From the NCBI RefSeq assembly GCF_003260265.1, contig NZ_QITQ01000010.1:1-64000 (forward strand): a DNA stretch of 64,000 nt, read 5' to 3'. Below, piece by piece: positions 1-9,298 of this stretch; within the stretch, counting starts at the first letter, position 1, and the number at the start of each line of letters is the position of its first letter. The translations under genes and the position numbers were made by a program. Source of the DNA: Roseovarius amoyensis. Its GTDB lineage: Bacteria > Pseudomonadota > Alphaproteobacteria > Rhodobacterales > Rhodobacteraceae. The notes under the pieces were generated by a model. The model was not told where the DNA came from and ran no database searches. It worked only from the letters and a program-made list of their open reading frames with translations.

Positions 1-181
1 CATCGAAGGCTTGCTTGATGGCGGCCATGTCCTGACGATCCTGTCTGGCTCGATCCGATGCCAGGTCCGGATCACGCTCCACGGCCTTGAAGGCGTAATA
101 GGTCGATGGTGCGATCCCCAGAACCCGTCAGATCGGCCCGACACCATGGACACAACGGTGATCATCAATCAACGTGATCAT
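1..181 (-). pseudogene. IS3-family transposase OrfB, N-terminal part with premature stop
   Basis: Starting at the ATG at 181-179, the minus strand reads ITLIDDHRCVHGVGPI, then TGA (130-128), then RVLGIAPSTYYAFKAVERDP in the same frame. IS3 OrfB proteins normally have a Cys or similar codon where the stop falls (I-C-R-V-L-x-I-A-P-S-T-Y). The reading frame stays open on both sides, so this is a single nonsense change, not a frameshift. The DDE catalytic core is beyond the left edge. The stop may be read through or may be a sequencing error; otherwise this copy needs help in trans to move. Confidence 0.7.
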
Positions 182-519
182 TTGCGGAACGGGCGGTCGA
201 ACTCCGCCTGGGCGAAATACGCAGATGCTTTCTTCAGGATCTCATTAGCGGTGCGAAGTTCACGGTTCTCCCGCTCCAATTCCTTGATCCTGTCCTTCTC
301 GGCGCTCGTCAGCCCGGCCCGTTGCCCGGCATCGCGTTCGGCCTGTTGGCACCAGGAGCGCAGACTGTCCGGCGAACAACCCAGCTTCGGTGCAATCGCG
401 CGGTAGGCTGCCGTATCGCTGGTGTAATCTGCACGGTTCTCTCGAAACAGCCGAACACCGCGTTCGCGAAGTTCAGCCGGATAGGCGGGGGTGAATCGTC
501 TCTTCGTCATAGGGCTCAT
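178..519 (-). CDS. IS3-family transposase OrfA (helix-turn-helix subunit)
   Basis: The 113-residue product is of normal OrfA length. OrfA proteins bind the terminal repeats of the element and join OrfB by -1 frameshifting to form the active transposase. The N-terminal half carries the HTH_Tnp_1-like helix-turn-helix around residues 10-65, with the typical 'KLGCSPDSLRSWCQQAE' segment. The C-terminal third, 'IKELERENRELRTANEILKKAS', is the leucine-zipper-like oligomerisation coiled coil of this family. The stop codon overlaps the ATG of OrfB (179-181). It points away from the dehydrogenase remnant to its right. Confidence 0.85.
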   Translation of the reverse strand: MSPMTKRRFTPAYPAELRERGVRLFRENRADYTSDTAAYRAIAPKLGCSPDSLRSWCQQAERDAGQRAGLTSAEKDRIKELERENRELRTANEILKKASAYFAQAEFDRPFRK

Positions 520-570
520 CCTTTGAGAGTTTTACTCTCCGGTAAACCCGGGGCGGTTCAGTCAGATGCA

Positions 571-1419
571 CAGCACGCCTGAATGCTGTCCCCCCTGATC
601 GCCGGTGATGAAAAGGCCTGTTTCGCCGTGACCGAGCCGACGACCGGACTGGATACAACCAAATTAAAGACCATGGCGGTGCGGCAGGGTGACCGGTATA
701 TCGTGCATGGCCAGAAAGTCTGGATTTCGACGGCGCAGGTCGCGCACAAGATGCTGCTTCTTGCAAGAACGACACCGCTTGAGGATGTAACGAATCCGAC
801 CGAGGGGTTAAGCCTGTTCTATACGGATCTTGACCGCGATTTCGTGGATGTGCGCGAGATCGAAAAGATGGGGCGCAAGGCGGTCGATTCGAACGAGGTT
901 TTCATCGACGGGCTGCCGATTCCGGCCGAAGACCTGATCGGAGAAGAGGGCAAAGGCTTTCGACAAATCCTGTACGGTTTGAACCCGGAACGCATCCTCG
1001 TGGCCGGGGAATGCATTGGCATTGCACGCAACGCTCTGACACGCGCGGCGCAATACGCCAACGAGCGCGTGGTTTTCAACCGGCCAATTGGTCAGAATCA
1101 GGGGGTTCAGCATCCGCTGGCCCGGGCCTGGGCGCGGGTGGAAGCGGTCAATCTCATGGTGATGCATGCCGCAGCTCTTTACGATTCGGGAGAGGCGTGC
1201 GGCGTAGAGGCGAACGCAGCCAAGCTATTGGCTGCCGATGCCGCGGTTGAGGCGACCGAGGCGGCGCAGATGGCTTTTGGCAGATTCGGATATGCCAAGG
1301 AATATCATGTCGAGCGACTGGTTCGAGAGGCCCTGCTTTTCCGAATCGTACCGGTGACGCCGCAGATGCTGTTGTCGTTCATAGCTGAAAAAGCTCTCGG
1401 ACTTCCAAAGTCTTACTAG
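571..1419 (+). pseudogene. Acyl-CoA dehydrogenase, 5'-truncated by the IS insertion
   Basis: The frame encodes the middle and C-terminal part of an FAD-dependent acyl-CoA dehydrogenase. It has the 'KACFAVTEPTTGLDTTKLKT' flavin/substrate segment, the middle beta domain ('GQKVWISTAQVAHKMLLLAR') and the C-terminal four-helix domain ('GRFGYAKEYHVERLVREALL'). About 100-120 N-terminal residues expected for a protein of 380-400 residues are absent. Directly after the IS end the frame reads QHA, then TGA (580-582), then MLSPLIAGDE. A Q-H-A-R-M-L type sequence would be normal in the family, so CGA has probably become TGA. An ATG at 583 opens a 278-codon frame, but without the N-terminal helices a working enzyme is unlikely. 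It probably performed the first beta-oxidation step of the downstream pathway. Confidence 0.8.
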
Positions 1420-1467
1420 GTTAAAGCGACGTGTCGAAATGGTGAGTATTCTTGTCTTGATTAATTT

Positions 1468-1483
1468 TCTAACACGCGTTAGA
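1468..1483. promoter_or_regulatory. Inverted repeat, candidate repressor operator of the catabolic operon
   Basis: TCTAAC-ACGC-GTTAGA has perfect 6-bp arms around a 4-bp centre. It lies in the AT-rich stretch 44-59 bases upstream of the SDR start codon and is the most symmetric site between the dehydrogenase remnant and the operon. Dyads of this size are typical of TetR- or FadR-type operators in acyl-CoA pathways. The regulator is unknown and no TetR gene lies in the window. Confidence 0.4.
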
Positions 1484-1526
1484 TTACGTGAATAACCTCG
1501 AATGAGGACAATAGGGAGGAGGCGTC

Positions 1527-2381
1527 ATGAGTGAGGCGCAATTCGGGTCTTCGCGAGAAGACTTGGAAACACGTTCTACTGTTTATGCAAGCGATTTGTT
1601 CGCCGGCAAATGCGTCGTTGTTACCGGCGCAGGCGGTGGCCTGGGGCTGGCAATTGCGGCCCTGTTTGCCAAGCTGGGCGCAAACCTTGCGATCAATGGA
1701 CGCAACGAGGAAAAGCTGGCTTCGGCCAAGGGGTTTCTCGAAAGTCTGGGCGCCAAGGTCTTTGCCATGCCCATGACCATTCGGGATCCCGAACAGGTCG
1801 AGGAATTCGTCACCAGGGTAAATCAGGAATTCGGTTCGATTGACGTCCTGGTGAACAATGCAGGGGGGCAGTTTCCACAGGCCGCTCTGGATTTTACCGC
1901 GAAGGGCTGGAACGCCGTCATCGACACCAACCTCAACGGCACCTGGTGGATGATGCAATCCACTGCGCGCCACTGGGTTGAGAACAAGCAACCGGGTTCA
2001 ATCGTGAACATCGTGGCCGACATCTGGCGCGGTATGCCCGGTATCGCGCATACCTGTGCGGCCCGGGCAGGGGTGATTTACCTGTCCAAGTCGGTCGCTG
2101 TGGAATGGGCGCCGCATGGGATCCGCGTGAACTGTGTTGCGCCGGGATGCTGCGAAAGCAACGGTTTCGGGAACTATCCCGATGATGGCGCGGCAACCTT
2201 TCAGGATTCGAACCCGATGCGGCACGCCGGTGACGAATGGGATGTCGCCGAAGGCGTTGTCTACATGGCAGCCAGTTCGGGCAAATTCATTACAGGTGAA
2301 GTTCTGAACATCGATGGTGGGCAACAGATGTGGGGTGATCCCTGGCCAACAGGGCGACCGGATTACTTCCGAATTTCCTGA
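1527..2381 (+). CDS. SDR-family oxidoreductase, trans-2-enoyl-CoA / 2,4-dienoyl-CoA reductase-like
   Basis: The 284-residue protein has a Rossmann fold with the NAD(P) motif 'VVTGAGGGLGLAIA' near residues 31-44 and the 'LVNNAGG' motif near 110. The classical SDR Tyr-x3-Lys is not present in its usual place. The region reads 'AHTCAARAGVIYLSKSVAVE', matching the enoyl-CoA reductase branch (PECR/DECR-like), where 'AARAG' replaces the usual 'YSASKAG'. A reductase acting on unsaturated acyl-CoA thioesters is therefore more likely than a 3-hydroxyacyl-CoA dehydrogenase. The start has a strong AGGAGG ribosome site. It is the first intact gene of the catabolic operon and ends 40 bases before the next start. 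Confidence 0.75.
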   Translation: MSEAQFGSSREDLETRSTVYASDLFAGKCVVVTGAGGGLGLAIAALFAKLGANLAINGRNEEKLASAKGFLESLGAKVFAMPMTIRDPEQVEEFVTRVNQEFGSIDVLVNNAGGQFPQAALDFTAKGWNAVIDTNLNGTWWMMQSTARHWVENKQPGSIVNIVADIWRGMPGIAHTCAARAGVIYLSKSVAVEWAPHGIRVNCVAPGCCESNGFGNYPDDGAATFQDSNPMRHAGDEWDVAEGVVYMAASSGKFITGEVLNIDGGQQMWGDPWPTGRPDYFRIS

Positions 2382-2421
2382 CACAAGCTACGAACCTAGT
2401 GGGGGGGGCAACAGGAGCCAA

Positions 2422-3228
2422 ATGAAAACGAATAGCAAATCAGAAATCGGCACCGGTGACGGAGCGATACTGGAGTGTAACGGGATCGAGCGGAGGTTTG
2501 GCGGCATCGTGGCTGTCACAGGCGTGGATTTCGTCATTCGACCAAAGGAAATCTTTGGCCTCGTGGGGCCAAATGGCAGCGGCAAGACAACGCTTACGAA
2601 CGCGATCACCGGATTTTACCCTCCGAACACCGGCACTGTCCGGCTGGCAGGAAAAGACATCACGGGCACGGCACCCCACAAGGTTGCAAAGCTCGGGATC
2701 GCCCGAACGTTTCAGAACCTCGCCCTGTTCAACGGGATGAGCGTTCTCGATAACGTCCTGCTCGGGAGACACATCCACATGAAACCGGGCGTTTTCCAAA
2801 CGGCGCTCTACTGGTGGGCCGCACAGCGTGAAGAAATCGAGAACCGAAAAATCGTCGAGGAAGTGATCGAGTTTCTGCAGCTCGAGAGCATTCGGCACGA
2901 GCTGGTTGATGGTCTTCCGATTGGCCTGAAGAAACGGGTCGAGCTTGCGCGCGCGCTGGTGGCAGAGCCGCAAATGCTGATCCTTGACGAGCCGATGGCG
3001 GGCATGAACCAGGAGGAGAAGGGGTACATGTCCCGCTTTATTCTGGACGCGCGGGCCGAACGTGGCGTCAGTGTTTTGCTGATCGAGCATCATATGGATG
3101 TGATCATCGGCATTTGTGATCGGATGCTAGCATTGAACTACGGCGAAATGATCGCCAGCGGCATTCCGAAGGAAGTTGTAAAGGACCCAAGGGTCATCGA
3201 GGCATATGTTGGAGGGGCGCATGGCTGA
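2422..3228 (+). CDS. Branched-chain-type ABC transporter ATPase (LivG-like)
   Basis: The 268-residue ATPase has Walker A 'GPNGSGKTT' (about 49-57), Walker B 'LILDEPMAGMN' (about 185-195) and H-loop 'LLIEHHMD' (about 219). The signature motif is atypical, 'LPIGLKKRVELARAL' instead of LSGGQ. Degenerate forms like this are common in the LivG subfamily paired with acyl-CoA synthetase genes. The ATG at 2422 is chosen over one at 2314 because AGGAG (2413-2417) sits correctly before it and the longer form would add a non-homologous stretch overlapping the SDR gene. It should power the importer together with the LivF-like ATPase encoded further on. Its end overlaps the next gene by 8 bases. Confidence 0.85.
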   Translation: MKTNSKSEIGTGDGAILECNGIERRFGGIVAVTGVDFVIRPKEIFGLVGPNGSGKTTLTNAITGFYPPNTGTVRLAGKDITGTAPHKVAKLGIARTFQNLALFNGMSVLDNVLLGRHIHMKPGVFQTALYWWAAQREEIENRKIVEEVIEFLQLESIRHELVDGLPIGLKKRVELARALVAEPQMLILDEPMAGMNQEEKGYMSRFILDARAERGVSVLLIEHHMDVIIGICDRMLALNYGEMIASGIPKEVVKDPRVIEAYVGGAHG

Positions 3229-5140
3229 AGCGGCAACATCGCAATTCTCGGCCAGCGAGACGATCGGAACGTTGCTGGCGCGCAACGCATCAAGCCACGG
3301 GTCGAGTATCGCGATTCGCGAGAAAGAGCGCGGAATCTGGAAAGAAAGCACCTGGGCGGAGTACGTCGAAGAGATTTTGGCCTGCGCGGCCGGTCTTGAG
3401 AAAATCGGTGTCACGCCGGGCAAGGCGGTGCTCATTCTGGGCGACAACCGTGCGCGACTTTACGGAGGCATGCTTGCGACTTCGCTGCTTGGGGCCTACG
3501 CAATGCCGGCCTATCCGGGCGCGACGCTTGAAGAGCTTCAGCATTTCCTTGGCGAAGTCGAAATCGTTGCGGCCATCGCCGAAGATCAGGAGCAGGTCGA
3601 CAAGATCCTTGAGGTGCGGACCGCGGGCGCGAGCGGCATCGCACATATCATATACGATGAGACGCGAGGGCTCGGATTCTACGAAGACGATGGTCTTATG
3701 TCATGGGATCACCTGATCGAAGTCGGCCGACACGATCTCAACGAAGATCCGCGCCGCCGCGAGGAGCTTCTGAACAGGACCCAACCCGACGATCCGGCGA
3801 TTTTCCTGCATTCGTCGGGAACAACCGGCAAGCCGAAAGGTGTCGTTCTGAGCCAGAAGAACGTTCTGGCCGCAGCTAGGAACGGCCATGAAGCGGGCGC
3901 ATACGGAGAGAATGAGGAAATCCTTGCCTATCTCCCGATGGCCTGGGTCGGGGATTACGCCATTACGGTAGCGGCGGCGCTTTTGTACCGGTTCACCGTG
4001 AACGTGCCGGAGCGGCAGGAAACGGTCGTACGGGACATGCGCGAAATCGCACCGAGCTTTTATCTGGCGGCACCCAGAAGCTGGGACCAGATGCTAACGA
4101 CGATCCAGGTCGGGATGGAGGATTCAACCCCTTTGAAGAAGTGGTTGTACCATTTCTTCATGGATCGGGCCATTGCCGCCGAAAAACGCAAGCTGAATGG
4201 CGAGAGTGGCGGCGCATTGGAGCCGTTGGGCAGATTGTTGGGCGAGGCGCTCGTTTTTGGTCCGATCAAGGACCAGTTCGGGATGAGCCGCCTGAAGAAT
4301 GCCTTCACCGGCGGCGAGGCGATAGGGGAAGACACCTTTGTCTTTTACCGCGCCCTCGGGATCAAGCTGCGCCAGTTCTACGGGCAGACCGAGATCAGCG
4401 CGATCAGTGCGATGCAGGCCCCGAACGAAGTGCGGCTTCACACCGTTGGCAAAGCTGCGCCGGGGGTCGAGGTGAAAATCGATGAGAGCGGCGAGATTTT
4501 GCTGCGCTCGGACAGCGTGTTCAACGGCTATTTCAACAAGCCGAAAGAGAGCGCCGAGGCCCTCGAGGGCGGCTGGCTGCATACCGGTGACGCCGGGTAT
4601 CTGGAGGAAAACGGCCAACTTGTGGTTCTGGGGCGTATCTCCGAGGTCATGTATACGGCCGGGGGTGAACGCTATGTCCCGAACTATATCGAGAACCGAC
4701 TGAAGTTCAGCCCGTATATCAAGGATGCGGCTGTTCTTGGCGCGGGACTGGATGCATTGACGGCGATGGTCTGCGTGGATTTCGAAGCGGTAGGCCATTG
4801 GGCCGAGGTGAACGGCGTTCCTTACGTGTCTTATGCCGATTTGTCTCAGCGCGACGAGGTCGCCGAGCTGCTGCACGAGGCTTTTCAGCGGGTGAACAAG
4901 GTCGTCACCGAGCCGTTGCGCCTGCAACGCTTTGTCAGCCTGCCGAAGGAATTCGATCCGGATGATGGTGAGATCACGCGGACCCGGAAACTGCGTCGCA
5001 AGGTCGTTGAGGAACGCTATGCCGATGTTATCGCGGCACTCTACGATGGTTCAACAGAGGTCCATGTAAGCGCTCAGGTGACTTACGAGACTGGGGAAGT
5101 AGGGAAGGTCGAAAGAAGCCTTCCCATCAGGGAGGTATAA
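3221..5140 (+). CDS. AMP-forming acyl-CoA synthetase embedded in the transporter operon
   Basis: The 639-residue ANL-superfamily enzyme makes acyl-CoA from a carboxylic acid, ATP and CoA through an acyl-adenylate. Visible motifs are the phosphate loop 'SSGTTGKPKGVVLS' near residue 200, 'YGQTEISA' near 387, 'LHTGDAGYLEENGQ' near 455 and the C-terminal 'TRTRKLRRK' segment with the candidate catalytic lysine. Length and order resemble long-chain (FadD15-type) synthetases. The ATG at 3221 follows a perfect GGAGG (3211-3215), so the 5-residue longer form is not used. Its place between the ATPase and the permeases suggests the imported acid is activated on entry. The true substrate cannot be read from sequence. 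Confidence 0.85.
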   Translation: MAEAATSQFSASETIGTLLARNASSHGSSIAIREKERGIWKESTWAEYVEEILACAAGLEKIGVTPGKAVLILGDNRARLYGGMLATSLLGAYAMPAYPGATLEELQHFLGEVEIVAAIAEDQEQVDKILEVRTAGASGIAHIIYDETRGLGFYEDDGLMSWDHLIEVGRHDLNEDPRRREELLNRTQPDDPAIFLHSSGTTGKPKGVVLSQKNVLAAARNGHEAGAYGENEEILAYLPMAWVGDYAITVAAALLYRFTVNVPERQETVVRDMREIAPSFYLAAPRSWDQMLTTIQVGMEDSTPLKKWLYHFFMDRAIAAEKRKLNGESGGALEPLGRLLGEALVFGPIKDQFGMSRLKNAFTGGEAIGEDTFVFYRALGIKLRQFYGQTEISAISAMQAPNEVRLHTVGKAAPGVEVKIDESGEILLRSDSVFNGYFNKPKESAEALEGGWLHTGDAGYLEENGQLVVLGRISEVMYTAGGERYVPNYIENRLKFSPYIKDAAVLGAGLDALTAMVCVDFEAVGHWAEVNGVPYVSYADLSQRDEVAELLHEAFQRVNKVVTEPLRLQRFVSLPKEFDPDDGEITRTRKLRRKVVEERYADVIAALYDGSTEVHVSAQVTYETGEVGKVERSLPIREV

Positions 5141-6028
5141 ATGGACTGGATCTTTTTATCAGAGCTTGCGATCAACGGCGGCTTGACCGGCCTTCTGTAT
5201 TCGCTTTTCGCCATCGGCCTCGTGCTGATTTACAAGGCCTCTTCGGTGCCCAATCTGGCGCAAGGCGGGCTGACGATGGTCGGGGCCTATGTGGTTCTTG
5301 CTCTGGCGCATGACGCGGGTCTGCCGCTGTGGGCCGCCATCCCGCTCGCCGCGGTCATCATGTTCGTCCTGGGATTTGGCATCGAGCGCGTTGCTCTGCG
5401 CCGCCTTGCCGGCCGCCCGGTCGTCATGATCCTGATGCTGACGCTGGGTCTCGACATTTTCCTGCGCGGTACAACGCTTGCGATCTGGGGCGGGACGTCC
5501 CGATCCATGGAGTTGGGGGTCAGCTATGAACCGTTGTTCATCGGCGATATCTTCATCAGTCGCATCCATCTCGTCGGTGCCGGGGTGACGATCGCACTCT
5601 TCATCGCCTTCATGCTGTTCTTCCGCAGCCGGATCGGCATCAAATTGCGGGCGATCGCGGACGACTACATGGCGTCCTGGTCGGTCGGGATTTCGGTCGA
5701 GCGCGGCGTCGGGTTGTCCTGGGCATTGGCGTCGGTCGTTGCCGTGGCAGCAGGCGTCATCTGGGGCGAGATCCAGGGGGTTGATCAGGCCCTGTCGCTG
5801 TTGCTTCTCAAGGGTCTTGCGGTCGCTGTTCTGGGTGGTCTCGACAGTATCCTGGGGGCAGTGGTCGCCGGCATCATTCTCGGCATCATAGAAAACGTGG
5901 GGTCTGACTTCCTCGATCCGCTTGTCGGGGGGGGAAGCCGGGAACTTATCGTCGCCGCCGTGCTCATTCTTACGGTCATGATCCGTCCGCACGGACTGTT
6001 TGGCCGTCACGACATCGAAAGGGTGTAA
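5141..6028 (+). CDS. Branched-chain-type ABC transporter permease (LivH-like)
   Basis: The 295-residue inner-membrane protein has about eight hydrophobic segments. Family markers are 'GLLYSLFAIGLVLIYKASSV' near the N-terminus and 'KGLAVAVLGGLDSILGAVVA' near residue 225, the loop expected to contact the ATPases. It starts in the base right after the synthetase stop codon, with GGGAGG just upstream, so translation is coupled. Length and topology are typical of LivH. Confidence 0.9.
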   Translation: MDWIFLSELAINGGLTGLLYSLFAIGLVLIYKASSVPNLAQGGLTMVGAYVVLALAHDAGLPLWAAIPLAAVIMFVLGFGIERVALRRLAGRPVVMILMLTLGLDIFLRGTTLAIWGGTSRSMELGVSYEPLFIGDIFISRIHLVGAGVTIALFIAFMLFFRSRIGIKLRAIADDYMASWSVGISVERGVGLSWALASVVAVAAGVIWGEIQGVDQALSLLLLKGLAVAVLGGLDSILGAVVAGIILGIIENVGSDFLDPLVGGGSRELIVAAVLILTVMIRPHGLFGRHDIERV

Positions 6029-6031
6029 GAG

Positions 6032-7105
6032 ATGTTTTACCGACTTTCCGGTGTTCACCACGCCAACTATCTATCCGACAGCCGTATCTTCAAGGTACCT
6101 GCTGACCGGAATCTGGCTGTGTTCATCTTCCTGTTCGGTCTTGCGGCGCCATTCATCCTGCCGTCGCTCTACCTGAACAGTTACATTCTGCCGTGGCTGA
6201 TCTGGACGGCCGCCGCCCTTGGTCTGAACCTGGTGACGGGTTGGGCCGGCCAGCTTCACCTGGGCTATGCTGCGGTCATGGCCGTTGGCGCGTATTCGGC
6301 GATCCATGCCGCGCGGTTCGGGGTCCCTTGGGAATTTGCCCTGATCATCGGCGGCCTTTCATCTTCGGTGATCGGCAGCGTGTTCGCCTTTGCCGCGTTG
6401 CGGGTGAAAGGTCTCTATCTTGCGCTCACGACTCTGGCGATGCAGTTCGTGATGGACTGGGTTCTGTCCCACTCGCCAGCGATTTCGGGGGGCTCCCACG
6501 CGTCGCTCCAATCTCCGACACTGGCGTTGCTTGGGCAGGAGATCACCTCTGATACCGGCTATTACTATGTTGCCTTCGGATGGTGCGTGTTGGTGACAAT
6601 CTTCATGCTGAATCTCAAGCGCACCGGGCTTGGGCGTGCGCTGGTCGCCGTGCGGGAAAAAGACTTTGCCGCCGCAATCCTGGGCGTCAACAGTTTCTAC
6701 TACAAGATTCTGGCCTTCGCGACGTCGTCCTTTATCGCGGGTGTTAGCGGCGCGTTGCTTGTTGCGACGTTCTTCTTTCTGGCCGCGCCGGAGCAGTTTT
6801 CGGTGAACGTTTCGATCCAGGTGCTTGCAATGGTGATCGTCGGCGGTCTTGGCAGTGTCATCGGATCCTATTTCGGCGCTGCCTTGATCCTGCTTGTGCC
6901 GGGCCTTGTGAACGGTCTGGTCGTGGGAGCAAGCCAGTCGCTTGGCATGCAGATCAATGTTGAAACGCTCGCCCATATCCCGCACGCGGTCTATGGCGCG
7001 CTGATCGTGATAATCCTTCTGATCGAGCCGCTGGGGCTGGGAAAGCTCTACGGCAACATCAGGGACTATCTGATGGTCTGGCCCTTCGATCAGCTCAGAA
7101 AGTAG
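6032..7105 (+). CDS. Branched-chain-type ABC transporter permease (LivM-like)
   Basis: The 357-residue inner-membrane protein has about nine or ten hydrophobic segments. LivM markers include 'LNLVTGWAGQLHLGYAAVMA' near residue 70 and the late loop 'VLAMVIVGGLGSVIGSYFGA' near 270. It begins 3 bases after livH ends and is followed 12 bases later by the second ATPase. With LivH it would form the heterodimeric membrane channel. Confidence 0.9.
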   Translation: MFYRLSGVHHANYLSDSRIFKVPADRNLAVFIFLFGLAAPFILPSLYLNSYILPWLIWTAAALGLNLVTGWAGQLHLGYAAVMAVGAYSAIHAARFGVPWEFALIIGGLSSSVIGSVFAFAALRVKGLYLALTTLAMQFVMDWVLSHSPAISGGSHASLQSPTLALLGQEITSDTGYYYVAFGWCVLVTIFMLNLKRTGLGRALVAVREKDFAAAILGVNSFYYKILAFATSSFIAGVSGALLVATFFFLAAPEQFSVNVSIQVLAMVIVGGLGSVIGSYFGAALILLVPGLVNGLVVGASQSLGMQINVETLAHIPHAVYGALIVIILLIEPLGLGKLYGNIRDYLMVWPFDQLRK

Positions 7106-7117
7106 AGAGGAAAGCCG

Positions 7118-7930
<813 letters not shown>

Positions 7931-7963
7931 GGCTCTAAACGGAAATTACTCAGGGAGGATAAG

Positions 7964-9202
7964 GTGAAACAACTTACCAAAGCACTAACTGTAATTTCGC
8001 TGATGGCCGGCTTGATATCCGGAACTCAGGCTCTGGCAGAGCCATTCAAGGTCGGTGTCTGCTACGACCTTAGCAAGGCCTATACCTTTGCAACGCCGCA
8101 GGTTTCGCAGGCCGCGATGGATTTGGCAAAGCTCATCAACATGAAGGGTGGAATCGGTGGCGAACCGGTCGAAGTTATCGTCCGTGACCACGGCAACGAG
8201 CCGCAAAGAGGCATCGAATGCTACTCGAAGCTGAGCCGCGAGGGGGTCTTTGTTTTCGATACCCTGTCCACGCCGGTGTCGCTGGCGATCCTGCCGCGCG
8301 CGATGCAGGATGAACGCATTCTCATGCAGTCTCTGGTCGGGCGTGGTGATGCGGTGGACGGCACGGTTTTCGAATGGGTCTATCCGGCCGGCCCGACCTA
8401 TTGGGGCCAGGTGGCCAACGATATCGGCTATATCAAGCAATTGCACGATGGCGATCTTTCGAACGTCAAGGTCGGCTATATCTATTTCGATTATCCGTTC
8501 GGGCAGGAGCCGATCGAGATTCTTCAGACCTTGTCGGAAAAAGAGGGCTTCGAGCTTTTGCTCTACCCCGTGCCGCTGCCCGGCAGCGATCAGGCGGGCG
8601 CCTGGTCGAAAATGCGCCGCGACAGTCCCGATCATGTTATCTCGTGGATGCTCGGCGGTGCCCATGTCGTCGCTTCGAAAGAGATGCAGCGCAATCGCAT
8701 TCCGATGGACAAGTACATTTCGGTCAACTGGCTGAATGAAGTGGATATTGCCAATATTGGTGCAGAGGTGGCCATCGGACTGAAACGCGGCACCAATGTC
8801 GTGGGTGGTCAGGACGTGGACTTGCGGACCGAGATCATAAGCGAACTCTATGACAAGGGGCAAGGATCCGGTCCGTTGGTGAATACGCAGGACGTTTATT
8901 ACAACACCGGTCTGGCGATGTATTCGATCATCTTCGAGGCCGCGCGCAAAGCCGCGGACCTGCAAGGGCTGCCGATTACGGCACATTCCTACAAGGCTGG
9001 CCTCGAATCTCTGGAAGACTTCGATGCAAACGGCCTGATGGCGCCGATTACGGTGACAGCAGAAGATCACGGTGGCGGTGGCAAGACGCGCATCGAGATG
9101 TGGGATGGCGAGACCTGGGTGCCGCAAACCGACTGGATCGCGGAATACAGCGATATCGTGTGGGATGTGGTCGAGGAAAGTTCCTCGAAATACGAGCAGT
9201 GA
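7964..9202 (+). CDS. ABC transporter periplasmic substrate-binding protein, copy 1
   Basis: The 412-residue precursor is a LivK-type binding protein. The first 26 residues form a Sec signal peptide ending 'TQALA-EP'. The mature part has the Peripla_BP_6 fold: 'VGVCYDLSKAYTFATPQVSQ' at its start and 'GIGGEPVEVIVRDHGNEPQR' near 60. The start is GTG, supported by AGGGAGG 6 bases upstream. It delivers the substrate to the LivHM channel. The next gene encodes a close paralogue, so this operon has two binding proteins for one channel. Confidence 0.85.
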   Translation: MKQLTKALTVISLMAGLISGTQALAEPFKVGVCYDLSKAYTFATPQVSQAAMDLAKLINMKGGIGGEPVEVIVRDHGNEPQRGIECYSKLSREGVFVFDTLSTPVSLAILPRAMQDERILMQSLVGRGDAVDGTVFEWVYPAGPTYWGQVANDIGYIKQLHDGDLSNVKVGYIYFDYPFGQEPIEILQTLSEKEGFELLLYPVPLPGSDQAGAWSKMRRDSPDHVISWMLGGAHVVASKEMQRNRIPMDKYISVNWLNEVDIANIGAEVAIGLKRGTNVVGGQDVDLRTEIISELYDKGQGSGPLVNTQDVYYNTGLAMYSIIFEAARKAADLQGLPITAHSYKAGLESLEDFDANGLMAPITVTAEDHGGGGKTRIEMWDGETWVPQTDWIAEYSDIVWDVVEESSSKYEQ

Positions 9203-9298
9203 CGGACAGGTAACTGAAGGGTCGGCGTCACGCGGGGCGGCGGCGTGCCCACAAGTCGATAAAGCCGCCCTACACTTTATCAACGGGAGAAAGATAAG

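Larger units (their letters stand above)
1..570 (-). mobile_element. IS3-family insertion sequence, partial (one end in window)
   Basis: An OrfA reading frame (178-519) overlaps the start of an OrfB reading frame by ATGA, the layout of IS3-family transposases. The element runs off the left edge. Outside OrfA, positions 541-570 read on the minus strand as TGCATCTGACTGAACCGCCC followed by CGGGTTTACC. This resembles an IS3-type terminal repeat, which usually starts with TG. The outer boundary near 570 is inferred from this terminus and from where acyl-CoA dehydrogenase homology resumes. The other terminal repeat and the target-site duplication lie outside the window. OrfB carries an in-frame stop, so this copy is probably not autonomous. 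Confidence 0.8.
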
